This document shows positions 7,580 to 15,270 of a DNA stretch of 35,199 bases, piece after piece. Each line of letters starts with the position of its first letter. Positions within the stretch are counted from its first letter, which is position 1. A program made the translations under genes and the position numbers. Source of the stretch: Nocardiopsis salina YIM 90010. Its GTDB lineage: Bacteria; Actinomycetota; Actinomycetes; Streptosporangiales; Streptosporangiaceae. The stretch is from contig NZ_ANBF01000157.1 in assembly GCF_000341025.1 (NCBI RefSeq), forward strand, positions 24,259 through 59,457, in the 5' to 3' direction. The notes beneath the pieces were generated by a model. It was not told where the DNA came from, did no database searches, and saw nothing but the letters and a program-made list of their open reading frames with translations.

Positions 7580-8800
7580 TCAGTTGAGGCGCTCGAAGAC
7601 CGCGGCCATGCCCTGGCCGCCGCCCACGCACATGGTCTCCAGGCCGAACGTCTTGTCGTGGAACTGCAGACCGTTGAGCAGAGTCCCGGTGATGCGGGCG
7701 CCGGTGCTGCCGAACGGGTGGCCCACAGCGATGGCACCGCCGTTGACGTTGAGCTGGGAGTCGACGTCGAGGCCGAGCTGGTCGACCGAGGGCAGAACCT
7801 GCGCGGCGAAGGCCTCGTTGATCTCGACCAGGTCGATGTCGCCGGCGGACATGTTGGCGCGGGCAAGGGCCTGCTTGGAGGCCTCGACCGGGCCCAGGCC
7901 CATGATCTCGGGGCTCAGGCCGGTCACACCGGTGGAGACGATGCGCGCCAGCGGGGTCAGGCCGAGCTGCTTGGCCTTGGTGTCGCTCATGATGACGACC
8001 GCGGAGGCGCCGTCGTTGAGCGGGCAGGCGTTGCCGGCGGTGACGGTGCCGTCGGGGCGGAACACCGGCTGCAGCTGCGAGACCTTCTCGTAGGTCGTCC
8101 CGCGGCGGATGCCGTCGTCGGTGGTGGCAACGTTGCCGTCAGGAAGGGTGATCGGGGTGATCTCGCGCTCCCAGAAGCCGTTGTCCAGCGACTTCTCGGC
8201 GAGGTTCTGCGAGCGGACGGCGAACTCGTCCTGGCGCTCGCGGGAGACGCCGGTGATCTGGGCGACGTTCTCCGCCGTCTGGCCCATCGCGATGTAGGCG
8301 TCGGGGAGCTTGCCGTCCTCGCGCGGGTCGGTCCAGGTCTCGGCGTTGCCCTCGGCGCGTGCGGCGGTGCGGGCCTTGGCGTCGTCGAAGGCCGGGTTCT
8401 CGTTCTGGGGATTGTCGCTGCTGCCGTGCGCGAAACGGCTCACGGTCTCCACACCGGCGGAGACGAACACGTCGCCCTCGCCCGCCTTGATGGCGTGGTA
8501 GGCCATGCGGGTGGTCTGCAGCGACGAGGAGCAGTACCGGGTGACGGTGGTGCCCGGGACGGAGTCCAGACCGAGCTGGACGGCGATGATGCGGGCCATG
8601 TTGAAGCCCTGCTCACCGCCGGGGAGCCCGCAGCCGAGCATGAGGTCGTCGATGGTCTCAGGGGCGAGCTGGGGGACCTTGGCCAGTGCGGCACCGACCA
8701 CCTGGGTGGTCAGGTCGTCGGGGCGGATGTCCTTGAGCGACCCCTTGAAGGCACGGCCGATAGGGGAACGCGCGGTGGCGACGATGACTGCTTCGGGCAT
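7580..8800 (-). CDS. Thiolase (acetyl-CoA acyltransferase)
   Basis: 406 residues, the full length of a degradative or biosynthetic thiolase. All catalytic positions are visible: the nucleophilic cysteine in RYCSSSLQ (Cys90), the histidine in GHPFGSTGAR (His361) and the second cysteine in CVGGGQG (Cys391). By family knowledge it cleaves 3-ketoacyl-CoA with CoA or condenses acetyl-CoA units. Sequence alone does not settle which, though the neighbourhood matches mycobacterial fadA3 (Rv1074c), assigned to beta-oxidation. The ATG at 8800 has AGAGGA upstream and gives the standard MPEAVIVATARSPIGRAF N-terminus; an extended frame to 8890 has no family support. The gene lies downstream of, and in the same direction as, an SGNH hydrolase, as in the mycobacterial arrangement. 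Confidence 0.92.
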   Translation of the reverse strand: MPEAVIVATARSPIGRAFKGSLKDIRPDDLTTQVVGAALAKVPQLAPETIDDLMLGCGLPGGEQGFNMARIIAVQLGLDSVPGTTVTRYCSSSLQTTRMAYHAIKAGEGDVFVSAGVETVSRFAHGSSDNPQNENPAFDDAKARTAARAEGNAETWTDPREDGKLPDAYIAMGQTAENVAQITGVSRERQDEFAVRSQNLAEKSLDNGFWEREITPITLPDGNVATTDDGIRRGTTYEKVSQLQPVFRPDGTVTAGNACPLNDGASAVVIMSDTKAKQLGLTPLARIVSTGVTGLSPEIMGLGPVEASKQALARANMSAGDIDLVEINEAFAAQVLPSVDQLGLDVDSQLNVNGGAIAVGHPFGSTGARITGTLLNGLQFHDKTFGLETMCVGGGQGMAAVFERLN

Positions 8801-8881
8801 GTTCTTCGTCCTCTGTGGTGGTGCCGTGATGCGGGGACCGGGTGGGGCCCGGGGCGCCGTGCCTGGTCCGTCGCATGACTT

Positions 8882-8898
8882 GTTACTCACCAGTTAAC
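8882..8898. promoter_or_regulatory. AT-rich imperfect inverted repeat upstream of the thiolase gene
   Basis: GTTACTCACCAGTTAAC has matching 4-bp ends (GTTA/TAAC) and lies 82-98 bases before the thiolase start, within the 108-bp gap to the next gene. Its size and place suit an operator, for example for a TetR-type fatty acid regulator, but the inner positions do not pair well. Confidence 0.3.
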
Positions 8899-8908
8899 CC
8901 GCCGGACG

Positions 8909-9937
8909 TCATCGAGCGCCACCCGGGGCCCGCGTAGGCGAGTCCTCGGTCCGGGTGTTGCGGGAGGCGCGGCGGAAGGGCAGGCGCACCCGGGTGATCC
9001 AGCGTCCGCGCACGGGGAGTTCCTCGTCGGTGGGCTCCATCGGGGAGACCTCGGTGCCCGCGGTCTCGGCCGCCACCACCGCCGCACGGTCGGCAGGGAG
9101 CAGGCCCTCGCCGCCGCCCCGGGTGCCCTCGGGTTCGGGGAGCAGGCCCATGGCCGCGCAGACCGATGGCAACACGGCGAAGGAGGCCTGCGCGTACCCG
9201 GCCGCCGACGGGTGGAAGTGGTCCGGGCCGAACATGGTGGTGGGGTCGGCCGTGAACTCCCCGGAGAGCACGTCGCTGAGGGAGACCGTGCGCCCGCCCG
9301 CTTCTGTGACCGCGATGGTCTGCGCCGCCGCAAGCTGCCGTGAGGCGCGCCGGGCAACAGAACGCAGGGGCCACCCGATGGGGCGCACCGTCCCCAGGTC
9401 CGGGCAGGTGGCCACAACGACGCGGGTGCCGGCCCCCACCAGGGCTCCGGTGGCCGCACGCAGGTGGGAGACGGCGTCGTTCGGGCTGACGCGGCGGATG
9501 ACGTCGTTGGCGCCGATGAAGACCACGGCCACGTCGTAGGGGTTGAGGCTGTCGTGCGCCCCGGCGCGTTCCAGCTGCTGTTCCAGGGAGGCCGAGGTCG
9601 CGCCCGGCACGGCGGTGCAGCGCAGGCGGACGGGGCGTTCGGCGGCGGCGGAGAGGCCGCGGGCCAGCATCACGCCGGGTGTCTGGGAGGCCTTCTCGAC
9701 GGCGAAGCCGGCCGCGGTGGAGTCGCCCGCCATGAGCATGTCGAGCGGAGGGCCCTCGCCCCGGCCGTGCACGCCGTCGGCCTCCGGGCGGTCCCACTGC
9801 GTGCGGCCGATGGCGTTGCGGGCGAGTCTGGCCTGGAGGTGCAGGAGGGCGACCGTGCCGCCCCCGACCAGTGTGAGGCCGCCCCCGCCGAACGCGGTGG
9901 CGGCTGCGATGCGGCGTGCGCGCGCGGCACGGAGCAT
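8909..9937 (-). CDS. SGNH/GDSL-family hydrolase, membrane-anchored or secreted
   Basis: 342 residues. The N-terminus is basic, then hydrophobic (residues 11-35), consistent with a signal anchor. The SGNH blocks follow in order: GDST with the nucleophile Ser73, a block II glycine in AVPGATSAS, GAND at 142-145 (block III asparagine), and DHFHPSAAGY with the Asp239/His242 pair. The family hydrolyses esters, such as lipids or acylated sugars; the substrate cannot be read from sequence. The gene next to a thiolase parallels Rv1075c, an exported SGNH esterase. The ATG at 9937 has GGGAG about 8 bases upstream. The C-terminal 60 residues are polar and low-complexity. Confidence 0.87.
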   Translation of the reverse strand: MLRAARARRIAAATAFGGGGLTLVGGGTVALLHLQARLARNAIGRTQWDRPEADGVHGRGEGPPLDMLMAGDSTAAGFAVEKASQTPGVMLARGLSAAAERPVRLRCTAVPGATSASLEQQLERAGAHDSLNPYDVAVVFIGANDVIRRVSPNDAVSHLRAATGALVGAGTRVVVATCPDLGTVRPIGWPLRSVARRASRQLAAAQTIAVTEAGGRTVSLSDVLSGEFTADPTTMFGPDHFHPSAAGYAQASFAVLPSVCAAMGLLPEPEGTRGGGEGLLPADRAAVVAAETAGTEVSPMEPTDEELPVRGRWITRVRLPFRRASRNTRTEDSPTRAPGGAR

Positions 9938-10283
9938 GGGGGCACTCCCGGAGAGTCGTGGAGCCCGCCGTGCCCGCGGCGGGCCGGTCGCCTCCGAGGT
10001 TACCGTCGGTGAACGGCGGCGTCACGAACTGGCGGGGTACACAACTGCGGCCCCGCCGCCAGTCGAGTCCGGCGTACAGGCACAACGAGGTGAATATCGG
10101 GCGAGAGTGGTCCGTGATCCGCACGAGAGCCCGCCGGTGCCGAGGTCACCTAGAGTTCGTATGGGCCGGACCGGCCCGTGGAGGGTGTGGGGACTGCTGT
10201 CGACCGACGGGTCCCGGGAGCACCCGGCCGACGGCGGACCGGGATCCGGCCGCCACGACGCAACGACGCGAGGGAGCAGCCAA
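9938..10283. other. 346-bp divergent intergenic region (SGNH hydrolase / cbs)
   Basis: No gene is supported here. It holds divergent promoters for the SGNH hydrolase and cbs genes. It contains a GC-rich hairpin at 9963-9984 (GCCCGCCG/CGGCGGGC) and a TAGAGT hexamer at 10151-10156 that could be a -10 box for cbs. That would leave a leader of about 120 nt. I looked for a SAM riboswitch and saw no convincing conserved core. Confidence 0.5.
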
Positions 10284-11663
10284 GTGCGGGTACACGATTC
10301 ACTGATCGACCTGGTCGGGGACACCCCGCTCGTCCGCCTGAAGAAGGTCACCCAGGCCCTGGGCCCGGACGCGCCGACGATTCTGGCCAAGGTCGAGTAC
10401 TTCAACCCGGGCGGTTCGGTGAAGGACCGCATCGCGCTGCGCATGGTCGAGGCGGCCGAGAAGAGCGGCGAGCTGCAGCCCGGCGGCACCATCGTCGAAC
10501 CGACGTCCGGCAACACCGGTATCGGACTGGCCATGATCGCGCAGGAGAAGGGGTACCGCTGCGTGTTCGTGTGCCCCGACAAGGTCGGTCCGGACAAGCT
10601 CTCGGTGCTGCGGGCGTACGGCGCCGAGGTCGTGGTCTGCCCGACGACGGTGGCGCCCGACCACCCCGACTCCTACTACTCGGTCTCGGACCGCCTGGCC
10701 ACGGAGATCCCCGGCGCCTGGAAGCCGAACCAGTACGAGAACACGAGCAACCCCGAGTCGCACTACCACGCGACCGGGCCGGAGATCTGGGAGCAGACCG
10801 ACGGGCGCCTCACGCACTTCGTCTCGGGCATCGGCACCGGCGGCACCATCAGCGGCACCGGGCGCTACCTCAAGGAGATCTCCGACGGGCGCGTGCAGAT
10901 CGTCGGGGCCGACCCCGAGGGTTCGGTCTACTCCGGTGGTTCGGGCCGCCCTTACCTGGTGGAGGGCGTCGGCGAGGACATCTGGCCGGGCACCTACGAC
11001 ACCTCGGTGTGCGACCGGATCGTGGCCGTCAGCGACAAGAACTCCTTCCTCATGACCCGCCGCCTGGCCAAGGAGGAGGCGCTCCTGGTGGGCGGTTCCT
11101 GCGGCCTGGCCGTGGAGGCGGCGCTTGAGGTCGCCAAGGACGCCGGCCCCGACGACATCATCGTGGTGATGCTGCCCGACGGTGGGCGCGGGTACCTCGG
11201 CAAGATCTTCAACGACGAGTGGATGGCCGACTACGGGTTCCTGTCCGCGCACACCGAGGAGTCCACGGCCGGGGACGTGCTCGGTGCCAAGTACGGCGAG
11301 CTGCCCGACTTCGTGCACACCCACCCCGACGAGACGGTCGGGACCGCTGTGGGGATCATGCGCGAGTACGGCGTCTCCCAGCTCCCGGTGATGAAGGAGG
11401 AGCCCCCGGTCATGGCGGCCGAGGTGGTCGGTTCCATCGCCGAACGCGACGTGCTCGACGCGCTCTTCGACGGGCGCGCCCAGCTCGACGACCCGGTCGA
11501 GGCGCACATGGGCCGCCCGCTGCCCACGGTCGGTACGGGTGAGCCGGTCAGCGACTGCGTGCGCCTGCTGCGCACCGCGGGCGCGCTCGTGGTGCTGCGC
11601 GACGGCAAGCCGGTGGGGATCCTGACCCGCCAGGACCTGCTCGCGCACATGTCCGACACCTGA
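10284..11663 (+). CDS. Cystathionine beta-synthase
   Basis: 459 residues: a fold-type II PLP enzyme followed by a pair of CBS domains (about residues 335-459). It condenses serine and homocysteine to cystathionine in reverse transsulfuration. Visible are the PLP lysine in NPGGSVKDR (Lys47), the SGNTG loop (75-79), the phosphate-binding GTGGT (184-188) and GGSCGLAVEAAL. The CBS pair includes MREYGVSQLPVM and GKPVGILTRQDLLAHM. In other organisms such a module binds adenosyl ligands, including S-adenosylmethionine, but not all bacterial enzymes respond. The GTG start has AGGGAGC seven bases upstream; longer in-frame extensions run through the promoter region. It lies in the same direction as the gamma-synthase gene at 12688, as Rv1077 and Rv1079 do. 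An O-acetylserine-using activity is the alternative. Confidence 0.92.
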   Translation: MRVHDSLIDLVGDTPLVRLKKVTQALGPDAPTILAKVEYFNPGGSVKDRIALRMVEAAEKSGELQPGGTIVEPTSGNTGIGLAMIAQEKGYRCVFVCPDKVGPDKLSVLRAYGAEVVVCPTTVAPDHPDSYYSVSDRLATEIPGAWKPNQYENTSNPESHYHATGPEIWEQTDGRLTHFVSGIGTGGTISGTGRYLKEISDGRVQIVGADPEGSVYSGGSGRPYLVEGVGEDIWPGTYDTSVCDRIVAVSDKNSFLMTRRLAKEEALLVGGSCGLAVEAALEVAKDAGPDDIIVVMLPDGGRGYLGKIFNDEWMADYGFLSAHTEESTAGDVLGAKYGELPDFVHTHPDETVGTAVGIMREYGVSQLPVMKEEPPVMAAEVVGSIAERDVLDALFDGRAQLDDPVEAHMGRPLPTVGTGEPVSDCVRLLRTAGALVVLRDGKPVGILTRQDLLAHMSDT

Positions 11664-11673
11664 CGCGGCCCCG

Positions 11674-11716
11674 GCCCCCGCACACGGTCCGCATGTCCCG
11701 CGGACGTGGCGGGGGC
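11674..11716 (+). terminator. Two-step hairpin after cystathionine beta-synthase
   Basis: An outer 8-bp stem (GCCCCCGC/GCGGGGGC) encloses an inner 6-bp stem (GTCCGC/GCGGAC). It begins 11 bases after the stop and is followed by TCTCGT. Likely an intrinsic terminator. Confidence 0.6.
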
Positions 11717-11869
11717 TCTCGTACGTCCGTGCAGGTGGGGGAGGGGCGCCGCGTAGAACCGAACCGGATTCGGCCCCCCGCCGTCGCAGAACGTGACGAA
11801 GCGTCGCATACTCGTACGACTGCTAATGTTCGCGACGGTATTACTTGCGGGTAGCTCAAGGGGGCCGGC

Positions 11870-12598
11870 GTGCGGAGACTGATGTCGTGGATCATTCGCA
11901 CCCTCTGGTCGTATGCACGGACCAGCGCCGAGATCCGCTCGGACACCCGTGCCGCACGCCGGTTCGCGCGTTTCGGCGAGGGTTCGGCGATCGCCTTCCC
12001 CACAGCGACCCTGTACGGGGAGCCCTGGATCGAGATCGGGACGCACACCGTCCTCGGCGGCGACATCACCCTGGCCGCCGGCATGGGCCCCGACTACGAC
12101 CTGGGAGCGGAGACCGTGGTGCGCATCGGCTCCGGGTGCGCGATAGGACGGGGTTCGCACGTGGTGGCCCACCGTTCGGTGGACATCGGCGACCACGTCT
12201 ACACCGGGCCCTACGTCTACATCACCGACCAGAACCACGCCTACGCCAACACCGACGTGCCCATCGGACTGCAGTGGCCCGTCGACGACCCTGTCAGCAT
12301 CGGCCCGGGCACGTGGTTGGGTGCGAACTCGGTGGTGCTGCCCGGCGTGCACCTGGGCCGCAACTGCGTCGTGGCTGCCGGGACCGTCGTACGGCCGGGC
12401 ACCTACGCCGACCACAGCGTCATCGCGGGGATCCCCGGCAAGGTCGTGCGCACCTACGACGACGAGTTCGGCTGGGACCCTCCGCTGAAGGAGGCAGGGA
12501 CCCCCACCCGGGTGCCCACCCCGTCCGCGGGTCTGCCGCCCGAAGCACCCGCCGATCCGCCCGACCCCGGTTCGGCCACCCGCTTCCCGCCGACGTAG
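11870..12598 (+). CDS. Hexapeptide-repeat (left-handed beta-helix) acyltransferase
   Basis: 242 residues. A short amphipathic N-terminus (MRRLMSWIIRTLWSYARTS) is followed by a left-handed beta-helix of hexapeptide repeats: PWIEIGTHTVLGGDITLAAG, ETVVRIGSGCAIGRGSHVVAH, SVDIGDHVYTGPYVYITDQNHAY and later VSIGPGTWLGANSVVLPGVHLGRN. Many of these fall in I-G-x4 steps. The DQNHAY stretch carries the likely catalytic histidine of acetyltransferases in the maltose/galactoside O-acetyltransferase group. The acceptor is unknown. The proline-rich last 45 residues lie outside the fold. GTG at 11870 has AAGGGGG upstream; ATG at 11882 is an alternative start. It sits between the two transsulfuration genes, but nothing in its sequence links it to sulfur metabolism; serine O-acetyltransferase is possible but the repeat pattern fits it less well. 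Confidence 0.8.
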   Translation: MRRLMSWIIRTLWSYARTSAEIRSDTRAARRFARFGEGSAIAFPTATLYGEPWIEIGTHTVLGGDITLAAGMGPDYDLGAETVVRIGSGCAIGRGSHVVAHRSVDIGDHVYTGPYVYITDQNHAYANTDVPIGLQWPVDDPVSIGPGTWLGANSVVLPGVHLGRNCVVAAGTVVRPGTYADHSVIAGIPGKVVRTYDDEFGWDPPLKEAGTPTRVPTPSAGLPPEAPADPPDPGSATRFPPT

Positions 12599-12675
12599 CT
12601 CCCCGGGCGGGGGCGGGGCGTCCGCATTCCGGGACCGACCTGGTGAACGCGGGGTCCGGCCAGGCCTGGGGGCGC

Positions 12676-12681
12676 TAGTGT
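12676..12681 (+). promoter_or_regulatory. -10 box candidate for a leaderless metB transcript
   Basis: TAGTGT ends 6 bases before the metB ATG, and there is no Shine-Dalgarno sequence between them. This spacing is what a leaderless mRNA beginning at the A of ATG would show. Confidence 0.4.
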
Positions 12682-12687
12682 TGAGCC

Positions 12688-13833
12688 ATGAAGTTCGACG
12701 GGTTTGAGACGCTGGCCATCCACGCGGGCCAGGAGCCGGACGAGGGCACCGGGTCCGTTGTGGTCCCGATCCACCAGACCAGCACCTACGCCCAGGACGG
12801 CGTGGGCGGTCTGCGCCAGGGCTACGAGTACTCGCGCACGGGCAACCCCACGCGCTCGGCGCTGGAGGAGTGCCTGGTCGCGTTGGAGAACGGGCGCCGC
12901 GGCCTGGCGTTCGCCTCCGGCATGGCCGCCGAGGACACCCTCATGCGCACGGTCCTCTCGCCCGGCGACCACATGATCATCCCCGGCGACGCCTACGGGG
13001 GCACGTTCCGCCTGGTCTCCAAGGTCGTGGAGCGCTGGGGCGTGAGCTGGGACGCGGTCGACCAGTCCGACCCCGAGGCCGTGCGCGCGGCGATGCGACC
13101 GGAGACAAAGGTCGTGTGGACCGAGACGCCCACGAACCCGCTGCTCAACATCACCGACGTCGAGGCGGTCGCGCAGATCGCGCACGACGGCGGTGCCCTG
13201 CACGTGGTCGACAACACCTTCGCCTCGCCCTACCTGCAGCAGCCGCTGTCCCTGGGCGCGGACGCGGTCGTGCACTCGACCACCAAGTACCTGGGCGGGC
13301 ACTCGGACGTGGTCGGGGGAGCGCTCGTGGTCTCCGACGACGGGCTCGGCGAGCGGCTGGCTTTCCACCAGAACACGATGGGCGCGATCCCCGGCCCGTT
13401 CGACTCCTGGCTGACGCTGCGCGGCGCCAAGACCCTCGGGGTGCGCATGGACCGCCACAGCGCCAACGCCGAGCGGATCGTCGAGGCCCTGGAGGGGCAC
13501 GCGTCGGTGCGCAAGGTCTACTACCCCGGGCTGGACTCGCACCCGGGGCACAAGGTCGCCGAGCGGCAGATGCGTTCCTTCGGCGGCATGGTCTCCTTCG
13601 CCGTCGAGGGCGGGGAGAAGGCCGCGCTGGACCTGTGCGAGCGCACGCGCATCTTCACACTGGGTGAGTCGCTGGGCGGGGTGGAGTCGCTGATCGAGCA
13701 CCCCGGTCGGATGACCCACGCCTCGACCGCGGGCTCTGCCCTGGAGGTGCCCTCCGACCTGGTGCGCCTGTCGGTCGGTATCGAGTCCGCCGACGACCTG
13801 GTCGCCGACGTGCTCGGGGCCCTGGAGGGCTGA
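12688..13833 (+). CDS. metB: Cystathionine gamma-synthase / gamma-lyase (Cys/Met metabolism PLP enzyme)
   Basis: 381 residues, full length. A fold-type I PLP enzyme: the Schiff-base lysine is Lys200 in HSTTKYLGGHSDVVGGA. Other family marks are YEYSRTGNPTRSALE, the FASGMAA loop, VVDNTFASPYLQQPLSLGAD, and the C-terminal ESLGGVESLIEHPGRMTHA with RLSVGIE. It joins an O-acylhomoserine and cysteine to form cystathionine, or cleaves cystathionine; the two functions are hard to separate by sequence in actinobacteria. With cystathionine beta-synthase nearby, reverse transsulfuration to cysteine is plausible. The ATG lacks a ribosome-binding site, and leaderless translation is likely. Confidence 0.9.
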   Translation: MKFDGFETLAIHAGQEPDEGTGSVVVPIHQTSTYAQDGVGGLRQGYEYSRTGNPTRSALEECLVALENGRRGLAFASGMAAEDTLMRTVLSPGDHMIIPGDAYGGTFRLVSKVVERWGVSWDAVDQSDPEAVRAAMRPETKVVWTETPTNPLLNITDVEAVAQIAHDGGALHVVDNTFASPYLQQPLSLGADAVVHSTTKYLGGHSDVVGGALVVSDDGLGERLAFHQNTMGAIPGPFDSWLTLRGAKTLGVRMDRHSANAERIVEALEGHASVRKVYYPGLDSHPGHKVAERQMRSFGGMVSFAVEGGEKAALDLCERTRIFTLGESLGGVESLIEHPGRMTHASTAGSALEVPSDLVRLSVGIESADDLVADVLGALEG

Positions 13834-13851
13834 CGCCGGAGGTCCGGGGTC

Positions 13852-13897
13852 CGCTCCGTGTGGCGTGCTCGGCGGCGTTGGTACGTCACACGGAGCG
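13852..13897 (+). terminator. Inverted repeat after metB
   Basis: An 11-bp perfect repeat (CGCTCCGTGTG and complement) separated by 24 bases starts 18 bases after the metB stop. The convergent VWA gene ends at 13979, so it may serve both strands. Confidence 0.5.
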
Positions 13898-13978
13898 TGG
13901 CCGGGTCCGCGCGTGACCGTACGCCGGGGCCGTGGGTCGGGTCCGGGCCGCCGGAGTGCCGGGGAGCACCCCGGCGCG

Positions 13979-15187
13979 TCAACGGCCGGCGTGGAACCGG
14001 TCCAGTACCGCCGGGCCCAGGTCCCTGCCTCCGGTGCGCACCACGCGCACGCCCCGCCGCCGTCCGACCAACTCGGCGAAGGCCTGCAACCGGGGGTCGT
14101 CGGCGAGCAGGAACAAGGTCACCTCCGCGCCCTCGCGCAGCGCCGCGTCCAACTCCCCGACCGTCGCCTCGACCGTGCGCGGGCCGGCCGGCCACGAGAA
14201 CCGGGGGTCGCCGTCGGCCCCGGTGTGCGCGGTCGGCTCCCCGTCCGTGACGACCATGACGTGCCGGTGCAGGTCCGGGTTGCGTTTCATGTGCCCGCGC
14301 GCCAGCCGCAGCGCCTCCTGCAGGTTGGTACCGGGAACCCGGCCCCACCCGTGCGCGACCAGCGACCCGGGGCTCATCTCCCGCGCCACCTCGCCGAAGC
14401 CGACCAGCTGGAGCCGGTCCTCCGGGTACTGGGACCCGACCAGCGAGTGCAAGGCCAGCGCCGTGCGGGTCGCCGTCTCATGCAGACCGCGCGTGGCCAT
14501 CGAGTGCGAGAGGTCGACCAGGAGCGAGACCGCCGACGCCCCGGAAGGCTCGGTGCCGGCCGCGCGCAGGTCCTCCGAGCGCAGGGCCTCGTCCGGCCCT
14601 CGGCCCTCGGCCCTGCGCAGGGTCGCCGCCCGCACCGTCGCCACCGCGTCCACGATGCTTCCGGGCGCCGCGGCCCGTGTGGTCCCGTCGGCTTCACCGG
14701 CCGGGCCAACACCACCCCGGTGGGAGCCGGAACCGCGTGCGCGCCGCGCTTCCTCCGTCTCGCGCAGTGCCACGTCGGCCAAGCGCCTCAGTTCCCGCGG
14801 GGACAGCGCGTGGTCGGCCGCGTCCCACCGGTCGACCGCCGCCCGTCCTTCCGGGCCCAGCAACCGCGCCAGCAGCCGCGGATCCACGTCCGACACGGCC
14901 AACCGGTCGCCCCCGCCGTAGCGGGACAGCGCCTTCTCCACCTCCGACAGCGCCTCGCGGTCGGCCGCATCGTCCACCTCCGCCGCCTCCACCAGGGAGA
15001 GCAGCTCACGCGAGGCGGCCACGGCCTCCTCGGGAGGGGGGTCGGGCTCGGCCAAGGGATCGGGGCCGCCCAGGTACTCCCGGTAGCGGAACCTCACACG
15101 CACCGCCTCTGTGCTCGGGGGGTCGTCCGGTCCTGTGATCCCCTCCCGGGGCGTGGACGAACCGTCCGGACCGTGCCTTTCGTGCAT
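13979..15187 (-). CDS. VWA-domain protein, partner of the adjacent MoxR-like ATPase
   Basis: 402 residues. The N-terminal half is acidic and helical (LLSLVEAAEVDDAADREALSEVEKALSRYGG and on to about residue 200). The C-terminal half is a von Willebrand A domain with a complete metal-ion-dependent adhesion site: DLSHS (Asp225, Ser227, Ser229), the threonine in PGTNLQEAL (Thr287) and the aspartate in MVVTDGEP (Asp315). The domain order resembles VWA proteins paired with AAA ATPases, such as CoxE and the magnesium-chelatase D-type proteins. Such pairs remodel or insert metal into client proteins. No client enzyme gene lies next to it. ATG at 15187 is preferred (GGGAG 8 bases upstream) over a GTG at 15253. 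It is downstream of the ATPase gene by 83 bases and probably co-transcribed. Confidence 0.85.
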   Translation of the reverse strand: MHERHGPDGSSTPREGITGPDDPPSTEAVRVRFRYREYLGGPDPLAEPDPPPEEAVAASRELLSLVEAAEVDDAADREALSEVEKALSRYGGGDRLAVSDVDPRLLARLLGPEGRAAVDRWDAADHALSPRELRRLADVALRETEEARRARGSGSHRGGVGPAGEADGTTRAAAPGSIVDAVATVRAATLRRAEGRGPDEALRSEDLRAAGTEPSGASAVSLLVDLSHSMATRGLHETATRTALALHSLVGSQYPEDRLQLVGFGEVAREMSPGSLVAHGWGRVPGTNLQEALRLARGHMKRNPDLHRHVMVVTDGEPTAHTGADGDPRFSWPAGPRTVEATVGELDAALREGAEVTLFLLADDPRLQAFAELVGRRRGVRVVRTGGRDLGPAVLDRFHAGR

Positions 15188-15270
15188 CCGGGGCACTCCC
15201 GGAGCAACACCGCCACAGGGCCCCGGTCCCCCTTGCACGCCGCGTACGGACACCCTCGGACCCCGTACGT

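Noticed and set aside
9938-10283. SAM riboswitch ahead of the sulfur amino acid genes
   Set aside because: Hairpins are present, but no recognisable SAM-I, SAM-II or SAM-IV core; metB appears leaderless, leaving no room for one there.
10299-11648. Minus-strand frame of 449 codons opposite cystathionine beta-synthase
   Set aside because: Low-complexity translation and full overlap with a gene having all catalytic motifs.
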